A DNA stretch of 13,966 bases from Cellvibrionales bacterium UBA2618 (GTDB lineage Bacteria; Pseudomonadota; Gammaproteobacteria; Pseudomonadales; Porticoccaceae), in the NCBI GenBank assembly GCA_002339165.1, contig DDJS01000136.1, positions 1 through 13,966 on the forward strand, in the 5' to 3' direction. Shown piece after piece: positions 1 through 6,628 of this stretch (position 1 is its first letter; the number at the start of each line of letters is the position of its first letter). A program made the translations under genes and the position numbers. The notes below the pieces were generated by a model. It had not been told where the DNA came from and did no database searches. It saw only the letters and a program-made list of their open reading frames with translations.

Positions 1-846
1 CGCTTGGTAGATCTGTTGCATGCGCAAAGTGATATCCTCTCGCCAAGCGACGTTAGCGGTGAATCGTTGGCCACGGACAATTTACAATTACATTTTCACA
101 ATGTCACTTTCAACTATGAATCCCGTCCAGAAACGCCGGCGATTAATGGGTTTTCGCTGGATTTTGAGATTGGTAAGGTGATCGCACTGGTCGGCCCTTC
201 CGGCGCGGGAAAATCGACATTGTTCGATTTGATTCAACGTTTTTACGATCCTCAAGAGGGTTGCATCACATTGGCCGGTCGCGACCTAAGAGATTTTAAT
301 TTAACCGAATTGCGCTCGCAAATTGGATTAGTACAGCAGCAACCAACCCTGTTCAGCGGCACTGTTAGACACAATATTGGCTATGGTTGCGGGACCGCGA
401 GCGACGAGGAGGTGATCGCCGCGGCTACTGCCGCTCAGGCGCACGATTTTATTATGGAATTACCGCTCGGTTACGACTCAGATTTGGGAGAACAGGGCGT
501 GCGGCTGTCAGGCGGGCAGCGTCAGCGCATTGCCATTGCCCGAGTTCTGCTTAAGAACCCACCCATATTATTACTCGATGAGGCGACGTCGGCGCTAGAT
601 GCACAAAGCGAACAGGCGGTAAAACTGGCGTTGGATGTGCTTATGGCGGGGCGCACAACCATTATCATTGCTCACCGACTGGCCACTATTGTCCACGCCG
701 ATAAAATTGCAGTGGTCGACAGTGGCTGCTTGATCGCAGCCGGCAGTCACCAGCAGTTACTCACCAGCAGCCCGCTCTATCGGCGCCTCGCCAAGCTTCA
801 GTTTACCGATGGCAGTATTCCTCTCGAGCATGCCGTGGCAGACTGA
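1..846 (+). CDS. ABC exporter, C-terminal ATPase domain (partial, 5' end outside window)
   Basis: The reading frame is open at the left edge, so only the last 281 residues are seen. They form a complete nucleotide-binding domain of an exporter half-transporter (MsbA/ABCB type), which uses ATP hydrolysis at the inner membrane to move a lipid, peptide or drug. Motifs are in order: Walker A GPSGAGKST (nt 193-219), a Q-loop in VQQQPTLFSG with the GT..HNI continuation typical of exporters, signature LSGGQRQR (nt 505-528), Walker B ILLLDEAT followed by the D-loop SALD, and an H-loop in IIAHR (nt 664-678). The membrane domain must lie upstream of the window. The first visible ATG/TTG codons are internal, so no start is proposed. 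The substrate cannot be inferred; the neighbours do not help. Family assignment is firm; assignment to msbA itself is not. Confidence 0.93.
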   Translation, partial: RLVDLLHAQSDILSPSDVSGESLATDNLQLHFHNVTFNYESRPETPAINGFSLDFEIGKVIALVGPSGAGKSTLFDLIQRFYDPQEGCITLAGRDLRDFNLTELRSQIGLVQQQPTLFSGTVRHNIGYGCGTASDEEVIAAATAAQAHDFIMELPLGYDSDLGEQGVRLSGGQRQRIAIARVLLKNPPILLLDEATSALDAQSEQAVKLALDVLMAGRTTIIIAHRLATIVHADKIAVVDSGCLIAAGSHQQLLTSSPLYRRLAKLQFTDGSIPLEHAVAD

Positions 847-978
847 TGCAGGTACGGGCGGTCGCGCATTCGGCTCATTCCGTCGCTTTGTATATCGTCC
901 TTTTCGTGCTGTCGCTTGGCGTACCATGGCTTTTGTAGCTTAACTTTGTTCATCATAGTAGCTGGTAAGCACGGCGGT

Positions 979-1008
979 ACCAGCAATGGCATAACCAGCA
1001 ATGGCATA
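979..1008. repeat. Perfect 15-bp tandem duplication
   Basis: ACCAGCAATGGCATA occurs twice head to tail (979-993 and 994-1008) with no mismatch. It lies in the 177-base non-coding gap between the convergent ABC exporter and MAPEG genes. It looks like a recent slippage duplication or a short variable repeat. No function is visible. Confidence 0.9.
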
Positions 1009-1019
1009 CAAACAACGCC

Positions 1020-1036
1020 AGCGTTACAGTAACGCT
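1020..1036 (-). terminator. 17-bp palindrome over the MAPEG stop codon, possible terminator
   Basis: AGCGTTAC-A-GTAACGCT is a perfect inverted repeat that includes the TAA stop of the minus-strand MAPEG gene (1024-1026). As RNA on the minus strand it can fold into a 7-bp stem with a 3-nt loop. It is followed a few bases later by a T-rich run (TTGTTTGT). That resembles a weak intrinsic terminator, but the stem is short and the T run is interrupted. A protein-binding site is the alternative. Confidence 0.35.
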
Positions 1037-1386
1037 AACGCCATGACACCCAAGCCGATCAGCGAGCCAACAAAGGCGACCGAACGGAGCATTGTGATAC
1101 CCAGCGTGTAGCATAAAAAGTGCGCCAATCGGCACAGCAACCAGCCAATTGCGGGGTCGCTGTTGTCGACTTGGTAGTGGATTGATAGCAGCGCCAGAGT
1201 GAGAAAAATCGGTAGGCTTTCCTGTAGATTTTTTGCCGCCCGCTGGACGCGTTTAGCCACCGCGGACAACTCTACCTCGGTGTCACGGTTGGATAGTAGG
1301 TATTTCATTTGATGCAGGTTGAGCGCCGGCATTGCGAATATTTGTACTAGGGCAAGCGCGATCGCGCAGAGTATAAGTTCGAGCAT
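1024..1386 (-). CDS. MAPEG family small membrane protein
   Basis: This is a 120-residue, mostly hydrophobic protein with about four membrane segments: residues 1-22, about 56-72, 80-98 and 100-119. The basic stretch followed by KRVQRAAKNLQESLPIFLTLALL (roughly residues 45-67) matches the conserved core of MAPEG proteins (membrane-associated eicosanoid/glutathione metabolism family), where an R..N..E pattern precedes the second helix. Bacterial members are mostly uncharacterised; some act as membrane glutathione S-transferases. I chose the ATG at 1386 because the hydrophobic helix starts directly there, as in the family. An upstream ATG at 1443 would add 19 polar residues without support. It lies 150 bp downstream of azurin on the same strand, possibly co-transcribed, and its stop codon sits inside a palindrome. 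The exact reaction is unknown. Confidence 0.8.
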   Translation of the reverse strand: MLELILCAIALALVQIFAMPALNLHQMKYLLSNRDTEVELSAVAKRVQRAAKNLQESLPIFLTLALLSIHYQVDNSDPAIGWLLCRLAHFLCYTLGITMLRSVAFVGSLIGLGVMALALL

Positions 1387-1536
1387 GGCTGTGATCCCAG
1401 AAATTGAACGAGTGTTGTCGCTCTTGAGGTTATCACAACCCATGCTTGAAGTGTGTCAGGAGGGCACCAATGCAGGCCTAGATTGGTTCAGCTTATGCTT
1501 GGAGCAACCGCCGACCTCGATGAAGGTTTGGTTGCG

Positions 1537-1989
1537 TTATAGGGTGACCGAAAACTTGCCGCGCATGCCGTATGAGTGCCCGGGAAACGAGCAAAAGAAC
1601 GTGTATTTACCCCCGGCGCTGAGGTCGGCTGTGGTGAAAGTCAACGTCGTTTTGTCGCCACCGCCAATCACTGATGAGGCCGCTATTACCCGCGCGTCGT
1701 TGGGTTTGACATAATTGTTGGCAAGGCCAGCGCTCATGCCGTCAGTAGCGACGCCTTGAACGTCCGCATCAGCACTGAGGACCCAGTTATGGCCCATGAT
1801 TTTGGCGGCTAGAGTGCCCTCGTGGCGCAAGTTGATGGTGACTGACGCACAGCTTTTCTCGACGCTTACTTCTGGCGTACTAAAGCGCAGATAGTCTCCG
1901 ACTACAACGTCGTAAGAACATGCGGCATGGGTAACTCCGGTTGCTGCACAGAGCAGTAGGAGGGCTATGAGCTTGGCTGATGTATTCAT
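1537..1989 (-). CDS. azu: Azurin, periplasmic type-1 blue copper protein
   Basis: Azurin carries single electrons in the periplasm between c-type cytochromes and oxidases or reductases. The 150-residue precursor has a signal peptide (residues 1-22: basic start, LIALLLLCAATGV core, THA before the likely cut). All copper ligands are present: H67 in GHNW, C133 and H138 in FCSFPGHSYGM, and the axial M142. The disulfide cysteines are C24 and C47, and the buried tryptophan is W69. Numbered from the predicted mature start, these fall at 2, 25, 45, 47, 111, 116 and 120. That is exactly one less than the classic Pseudomonas numbering (3, 26, 46, 48, 112, 117, 121), so the domain is full length with one fewer N-terminal residue. 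AAGGA six bases before the ATG is a good ribosome site. MAPEG follows on the same strand. No clear FNR/ANR box was seen upstream. Confidence 0.96.
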   Translation of the reverse strand: MNTSAKLIALLLLCAATGVTHAACSYDVVVGDYLRFSTPEVSVEKSCASVTINLRHEGTLAAKIMGHNWVLSADADVQGVATDGMSAGLANNYVKPNDARVIAASSVIGGGDKTTLTFTTADLSAGGKYTFFCSFPGHSYGMRGKFSVTL

Positions 1990-2401
1990 GCTATTTCCTT
2001 ATTGGGTATTGAAAGAAGCGAGACAACACTATTTTATCACGCTTAGATTTACGTGCGTTAGCCCGTCGTTGGACTTCAGACGATCGGTTTTTTCCCACTT
2101 GGCTCGAGAACCATAGGCGGGACTGCGCGCATAGTTTAAAAAGTATTTCAAAGCCTAGCCTAAAGAATAATAGTCTAAAAAATAATCATTCAACGAATAG
2201 CCCAAAGAACTAAATGACTGCGTTGGCGAATCTGGCATGACAATTAAACTATCGGGGTAGTGATTGGGTATGTTAAATTACTTTTAAGTATGCAATGTGA
2301 CTTGAGCTGCGGCTGCGTGCTCTTTTGGTGGCATGGTGCCGATAATTTGATTGCTGTTGAACTTGTAACGAACCCTATTCCCCGAAAAGTGTTAATGACT
2401 A
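1990..2401. other. 412-bp intergenic gap between divergent azurin and tandem-TetR genes
   Basis: No credible gene is present on either strand. This gap must hold the promoters for azurin (leftward) and for the regulator operon (rightward). The azurin side has a TAAAAT-like -10 on the minus strand near 2031-2036, without a clear -35. The centre (about 2131-2215) is unusually A/T-rich and contains degenerate 15-base repeats, annotated separately. I found no convincing sigma-70 hexamer pair for the regulator. Confidence 0.6.
2133..2213. repeat. Degenerate A/T-rich 15-base direct repeats upstream of the tandem TetR gene
   Basis: Four related words are seen: AGTTTAAAAAGTATT (2133-2147), AGCCTAAAGAATAAT (2157-2171), AGTCTAAAAAATAAT (2172-2186, directly abutting) and AGCCCAAAGAACTAA (2199-2213). 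The abutting pair matches at 13 of 15 positions; the outer ones match their neighbours at 11-12 of 15. They could be binding sites for a repeat-recognising regulator, an UP-like element, or decayed tandem sequence. Confidence 0.5.
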
Positions 2402-3730
2402 ATGAGCTTCGCGACCTTAGCTAGCAACAACAAAGCGATACCATCACCGTTTTCGAAGGGTCAGCAGCACCGCTTAAAATTTCAATCGATCCTGTCTGAG
2501 GCTGCAAAGCTGTTTAATTGGCAAGGATCCCGCGCCACCACGCTGGCGGATATCGCTGGCAGCATGAACCTTACAAAAACCTGTCTTTACTACTACGTCA
2601 ATAATAAACAAGATCTTATTTACTACTGCTACGTTGCCAGTTGTGATCTATGGCTCGAGGCCGCCGAGCAATCCCAGCAGCTAGAGGGCTCTGGCTTGGA
2701 TAAAGTGGTGGCGATGATTGTTTGGCACTTTGACCGCTACATGCAAACTTTGGAGGGGCTAGCCTCACACCCGGCCATGTTGGCCGAAGTCTCGTCGCTT
2801 GATCCAGCGCTTGCCGAGGACATCCAGCAGCGTTGGTCAGCGGTTTTTAAGTACTGCCAGGCAATGGTAGATGAAGGTATCGAAGACGGCAGCATCGTTG
2901 GATTGAACTCCGAGGTGATTGTACTGGCAGTGTTTTCTGTGTTGCAGTGGCTACCGGTATGGATGAATAAAACGCACGCGGCCGATGCTGCGCGGGTGAT
3001 CGAGGGAGTGGTGGACATCTTGGTACATGGGTTGGCTGAACAAACCCATATATTTGCCGATATCAGTACGCCAGAAATGAGCAGTCTGTCGCTGGATAAT
3101 TTTGATCGCGAAGTGCAGAACAGGATCAAACGCGAAGCCTTTTATCGCGTGGGTGCCATGCATTTTAATCAAAAGGGTTATAAGGGCACCTCGCTGGATG
3201 AAATAGCCGCAGCCCTCGACGTCACCAAAGGCGCTTTTTACTATCATATTAAGAACAAAGAAGAATTGCTCTACCAGTGTTTTCGGCGCTCGATCGATAT
3301 CGAACGCCAGTTATTGCTTTTCGCTGGCGAAGTCGGCTCGAATGGTTTGCAGCGGGTTGAATTGGCGCTGCGTTATCTGTGTAATTTACAGCACAGTGCT
3401 CAGGGGCCGCTGATACGCTATCGAGCATTGCCCTCCCTCGACGAGCAGCATCGCAAGCACATTTTAAAGAGTTCAAAACAAAATACTGAATTATTGGGGA
3501 ATTATATCAACGCCGGGATTACCGCCAATAATTTGCGCAGTGTCGATGTTGAAATTGCTCAGCACCTATTGTCGGGGGCGGTCGAAGCGAGTCCCGATCT
3601 GGCGGTTTGGGTTACCACGAGCCCAGAGTACGATCCCTCCGTGGATTATTTTAAAGCGTTTATCAATGGTTTGTCGACGTCGCCCCGAGGATTCAAACGC
3701 CGGTCGAATCTGGCTGATAGCGGTAAATGA
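2402..3730 (+). CDS. Tandem TetR/AcrR-type regulator with two complete HTH domains
   Basis: This 442-residue protein is about twice the usual TetR length (about 200). It contains two N-terminal-type DNA-binding domains, residues about 24-76 and 241-293. Each has the TetR pattern: the first has TTLADIAGSMNLTKTCLYYYVNNKQDL, and the second TSLDEIAAALDVTKGAFYYHIKNKEEL (written here as short motifs around LADIA/LDEIA, TK and YYY/YYH..NK). The two recognition-helix TK pairs are at 58-59 and 275-276, exactly 217 residues apart. Each domain is followed by a helical ligand-binding/dimerisation region (about 80-215 and 297-420). One chain may therefore mimic a TetR dimer or bind four half-sites. TetR proteins usually repress until a small ligand, often an acyl-CoA, binds. 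The ATG at 2402 has only a weak GAAAAG ribosome site. The stop overlaps the start of the Fe-ADH gene, so this is probably its pathway regulator; the ligand is unknown. Confidence 0.9.
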   Translation: MSFATLASNNKAIPSPFSKGQQHRLKFQSILSEAAKLFNWQGSRATTLADIAGSMNLTKTCLYYYVNNKQDLIYYCYVASCDLWLEAAEQSQQLEGSGLDKVVAMIVWHFDRYMQTLEGLASHPAMLAEVSSLDPALAEDIQQRWSAVFKYCQAMVDEGIEDGSIVGLNSEVIVLAVFSVLQWLPVWMNKTHAADAARVIEGVVDILVHGLAEQTHIFADISTPEMSSLSLDNFDREVQNRIKREAFYRVGAMHFNQKGYKGTSLDEIAAALDVTKGAFYYHIKNKEELLYQCFRRSIDIERQLLLFAGEVGSNGLQRVELALRYLCNLQHSAQGPLIRYRALPSLDEQHRKHILKSSKQNTELLGNYINAGITANNLRSVDVEIAQHLLSGAVEASPDLAVWVTTSPEYDPSVDYFKAFINGLSTSPRGFKRRSNLADSGK

Positions 3731-4899
3731 CAATGACCTTTGATTTTAACTTTGCCAGCGTTGCCGATGTTCGTGTCGGCGCCGGCAGTAGCGCCGAACT
3801 TGGTGAATTGGCAAATAAGCTGGGGCTTCAACATGCCTTGATCGTTACCGATGCGGGCATATTGGATTGTGGTTTGTTGGAAGCAGCCCTCGATAGCTTA
3901 AAGCGCTGTCGCGTCGCAATCACGATCTATTCCGAGGTGGTGGCCGATCCACCCGAATCCTTGGTGTTAGCAGCCGTGGCGGCGGCCCGTGCTGCGGGTT
4001 GTGATGGCGTGATCGGCTTTGGCGGCGGCAGCCCGATGGATGTCGCTAAATTGGCAGCAGCGCTGCTGGTGGGTGATCAACCGTTGGCAGACATGTACGG
4101 TGTCGATCGTGTGTGCGGTCCGCGCCTGCCATTGATTCAGGTGCCCACCACTGCTGGTACTGGATCGGAGGCGACCATGGTGTCGATTATTACCACCGGC
4201 GAGACTACTAAGGCAGGGGTTGTCAGCCGGACTCTTCTCGCCGATAGTATCGTGCTCGACGCCAAACTGAGCCTTGGGTTGCCACCCCATATCACCGCCG
4301 CGACGGGCATCGATGCAATGGTTCATGCGATTGAGGCCTACACGTCGGTGCGCTTAAAAAATCCTCTATCCGACATGCTCGCCCGAGAGGCGCTGCGGTT
4401 GATCAGCCAGAATATCACTCGGGCCGTGGTCGACGGAGGAGACCTAGCGGCGCGCGAAGCCATGCTGCTCGGCGCCATGTTGGCGGGCCAGGCGTTTGCC
4501 AACGCGCCGGTCGCCGCCGTGCACGCGCTGGCCTATCCACTGGGTGGTAATTACCGGATAGCCCACGGTCTGAGTAACTCACTGGTATTGCCGCACGTGC
4601 TGCGCTTTAACACGCCGGTGGCAGCGCACCTGTATCAGCAGTTAGCGCCGATTATTCTCGGCTCGACTGAGTACGATGCAAGCGCCACAGGCGAAGATGC
4701 AACGGAGGCACTGGCCCGGTATTTTTTGCAGTTGGCCGGTGATTTGGGACTTCCGACGACTCTCAGAGCGATGGACATTGCCCGCGATGATTTACCTAAA
4801 TTGGCGGATCAAGCACTTCTGCAGCAGAGACTTTTGATCAATAACCCGAGGCCAGTAACGCCGGCGGATGCATTGGCCATTTACCAATTGGCGTACTGA
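3727..4899 (+). CDS. Iron-containing (group III) alcohol dehydrogenase
   Basis: This 390-residue NAD(P)-dependent enzyme interconverts an alcohol and its aldehyde or ketone using a divalent iron. The family length is normal. The nucleotide-binding loop GGGSPMD is at residues 99-105, with GTGSEAT at 144-150. The four metal ligands by FucO analogy are D196 and H200 in GIDAMVHAIEAY, H266 in AVHALAYPLGG, and H280 in AHGLSNSLVLP. All are present, so it should be active. The ATG at 3727 shares four bases (ATGA) with the regulator's stop, implying translational coupling. A second in-frame ATG two codons later (3733) is possible. The downstream thioesterase starts 32 bp after its stop. The context suggests oxidation of an alcohol, or reduction of an aldehyde, belonging to the acyl-CoA pathway encoded here. 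The substrate cannot be predicted from sequence. Confidence 0.93.
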   Translation: MTMTFDFNFASVADVRVGAGSSAELGELANKLGLQHALIVTDAGILDCGLLEAALDSLKRCRVAITIYSEVVADPPESLVLAAVAAARAAGCDGVIGFGGGSPMDVAKLAAALLVGDQPLADMYGVDRVCGPRLPLIQVPTTAGTGSEATMVSIITTGETTKAGVVSRTLLADSIVLDAKLSLGLPPHITAATGIDAMVHAIEAYTSVRLKNPLSDMLAREALRLISQNITRAVVDGGDLAAREAMLLGAMLAGQAFANAPVAAVHALAYPLGGNYRIAHGLSNSLVLPHVLRFNTPVAAHLYQQLAPIILGSTEYDASATGEDATEALARYFLQLAGDLGLPTTLRAMDIARDDLPKLADQALLQQRLLINNPRPVTPADALAIYQLAY

Positions 4900-4931
4900 T
4901 TGACCCACTGGCGCAACGACGGACGATACAA

Positions 4932-5366
4932 ATGGACGCAGAACAGCAGCGCAGCCATTACGGCTATTTTTTGGATTTGACCACTCGCTGGATGGATAAC
5001 GACATCTACGGCCACGTCAATAATGTCACCTACTACAGTTATTTCGACACCGTGGCCAACCAATATTTAATCGAACATGGCGACTTGGATATCCACACCG
5101 CCGAAGTGGTCGGGTTCGTGGTCGCATCGAGTTGTCAGTATCGATCCCCGATAGCTTTTCCAGAGGTGCTGCAGGGGGCGTTGAGGGTGGAAAAGCTGGG
5201 TCGTAGTTCAGTCCAGTATGAGCTAGCTATTTTTAAGCAGGAGGAATCGCTAGCAGCGGCATATGGGACTTTTACGCATGTTTTTGTCGATCGCGTTAGT
5301 AGCCGTTCAGTGCCCATTCCGGCGCGTATTCGACAGGCGCTGGAGCGCCTCTTGATCCGGGCCTAG
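4932..5366 (+). CDS. Hotdog-fold acyl-CoA thioesterase (4HBT/FadM-YbgC type)
   Basis: The product is a 144-residue single hotdog domain that would hydrolyse an acyl-CoA to the free acid and CoA. The N-terminal signature TRWMDNDIYGHVNNVTYYSYFD (residues 18-39; key residues D24 as the probable catalytic acid, then G27-H28-V29-N30-N31) is that of the 4-hydroxybenzoyl-CoA thioesterase/FadM branch. It is the last gene of the regulator/Fe-ADH unit, with a 32-bp gap and only a weak purine-rich ribosome site. It converges on tesB with a 56-bp spacer in which I see no strong terminator. In beta-oxidation clusters such enzymes release CoA from poorly metabolised intermediates. The acyl specificity is unknown. 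Confidence 0.9.
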   Translation: MDAEQQRSHYGYFLDLTTRWMDNDIYGHVNNVTYYSYFDTVANQYLIEHGDLDIHTAEVVGFVVASSCQYRSPIAFPEVLQGALRVEKLGRSSVQYELAIFKQEESLAAAYGTFTHVFVDRVSSRSVPIPARIRQALERLLIRA

Positions 5367-5422
5367 TTCGATCGAGCATTTATACCCCTAGGCGATAACT
5401 GCCCTGTGTCTGTTCGTCGGCC

Positions 5423-6301
5423 TTACTCCTTGTCCTGACGCAGGCGTATTAAACCTTCTTGTATGGTGCTTGCGACCAGGCGGCCATCGCGGTGAAAAAA
5501 GCTGCCGCGGTTTAATCCCCTTGCATGGCTTGCCCGCGGGCTGTCCATAGCGTACAGCAACCATTCGTCGATTCTAAAATCATCGTGAAACCAAATGCTG
5601 TGATCGAGCGATGCCGGTTGCAAGTTGGGGTCTAAAATGCTCTGCCCATGGGGCAGGAGCGAAGTGCTCATCAGGCTAAAATCCGATGCATAGGCGAGAA
5701 TTGCATGGTGCAAACCGGGGTCATTGGGTTGCATGTCGTCGAGATTGCCGCAGGCCCGAAGCCAGATGTACTGACTCGGCGATCGCACCTCGGGATCGAG
5801 GTAATTGATTGGATTCACCGAACGCATTTCGATGGGTTTTAGACTGGGGTGACTTTTCGGCTTTGATTTCGATCCACTGATTAGTTTAGACCAGCGTTCA
5901 TAATCGTCTTCGAGATCCTCTGGTGGCGGGCATACCGGCATCTCCAGTTGATGGTTGAGACCGGGCTCTCTGACCTGAAACGACAACGAGGTGCTGAAAA
6001 TCGCTTTGCCACGCTGCGATGCGACCACTCTACGGGTGGTAAAAGATCCACCGTCGCGTATTTTGTCAACCGCATAGATGATTGGAACGCTGGGGTCTCC
6101 GGGCCGCAAAAAATAGGCCTGCTGAGAGTGAATCATGCGCTCTTGAACTACGGTGTCTTGCGCGGCGCGCATCGCTTGCGCAAATACCTGACCGCCAAAT
6201 ACCCGTCGACTGTGAGTTTGTGGTGTGATCCCTCGATACAGACACTCGTCTATTTTTTCCAGATTTAAGATGCTCAGCAATTCGGAAAAAGCTTGCTTCA
6301 T
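5423..6301 (-). CDS. tesB: Acyl-CoA thioesterase II (TesB)
   Basis: The 292-residue double-hotdog enzyme has the normal TesB length and hydrolyses medium and long acyl-CoAs in the cytoplasm. The N-terminal hotdog carries RVFGGQVFAQA (33-43) and the GGSF.TRRV..SQ segment (84-96). The C-terminal hotdog carries YASDFSLM, ASLDHSIWFH and LVASTIQEG. The E. coli triad D204/T228/Q278 maps with a constant +3 offset to D207, S231 and Q281, so only a conservative Thr-to-Ser change is seen and activity is expected. The ATG at 6301 has AGGA eight bases upstream. It is divergent from the dehydrogenase pair across a 327-bp gap and convergent with the small thioesterase. Two unrelated thioesterases side by side suggest that CoA release matters in this pathway. 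Confidence 0.95.
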   Translation of the reverse strand: MKQAFSELLSILNLEKIDECLYRGITPQTHSRRVFGGQVFAQAMRAAQDTVVQERMIHSQQAYFLRPGDPSVPIIYAVDKIRDGGSFTTRRVVASQRGKAIFSTSLSFQVREPGLNHQLEMPVCPPPEDLEDDYERWSKLISGSKSKPKSHPSLKPIEMRSVNPINYLDPEVRSPSQYIWLRACGNLDDMQPNDPGLHHAILAYASDFSLMSTSLLPHGQSILDPNLQPASLDHSIWFHDDFRIDEWLLYAMDSPRASHARGLNRGSFFHRDGRLVASTIQEGLIRLRQDKE

Positions 6302-6628
6302 AGAGTATTTCCTAACTTAAAATGCAATTGGATTGTCGGTCATTTTCGAGTGAACCCTGTGCTTGGGCGCGATGATTGCAACAGCGGTTGGCGATGCTGC
6401 CAAGATTCGGTACGATCTAGTTTAGCAGGTAAATCTAGCGTCGTTGAAAAATCTCAGGGCAGGCCTTGCCGGCTCGATCTCGAGCAGAAGCGCCGTCCAT
6501 TGGTAATAATACTTGCTAGTTAGAATAACATACTGTAAGTTCAATTTTGCAGTTTAGCTGCGACTTTTTGCGTCTTTGTCACCCTGATAGAGCGCCTTAT
6601 CTATGTACCCATCAATGAGGATTCTAGA
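6302..6628. other. 327-bp divergent intergenic gap between tesB and the dehydrogenase pair
   Basis: No credible gene is present. The region must contain promoters in both directions. A TTGGTA (6500-6505) and TAGAAT (6521-6526) pair is spaced only 15 bp, so it is a weak candidate for the rightward promoter. A 14-bp palindrome lies just upstream of it (6472-6485). An ATG at 6615 opens a five-codon frame ending in a TGA that overlaps the GTG start of the next gene; it is probably not meaningful. Confidence 0.5.
6472..6485. promoter_or_regulatory. 14-bp palindrome, candidate operator
   Basis: GCTCGA-TC-TCGAGC has perfect 6-bp arms around two bases. It lies between tesB and the acyl-CoA dehydrogenase pair, 15 bp upstream of a weak -35/-10 candidate. 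The size fits a dimeric repressor site. Nothing ties it to a particular regulator. Confidence 0.35.

Noticed and set aside
2237..2278. ATGACA ... TTAAAT as a promoter for the tandem TetR gene
   Set aside because: The spacing is about 30 bp, incompatible with a sigma-70 promoter, and no better -10 lies at 16-18 bp.
5367..5422. Terminator between the two convergent thioesterase genes
   Set aside because: Only the short palindrome TCGATCGA and scattered bases are present; there is no stem followed by a T run in either direction.
6501..6517. Sigma-54-like sequence TGG...TTGCT upstream of the dehydrogenase pair
   Set aside because: The GG and GC elements are 13 bases apart, start to start, instead of the required 12, and the middle of the motif does not match.
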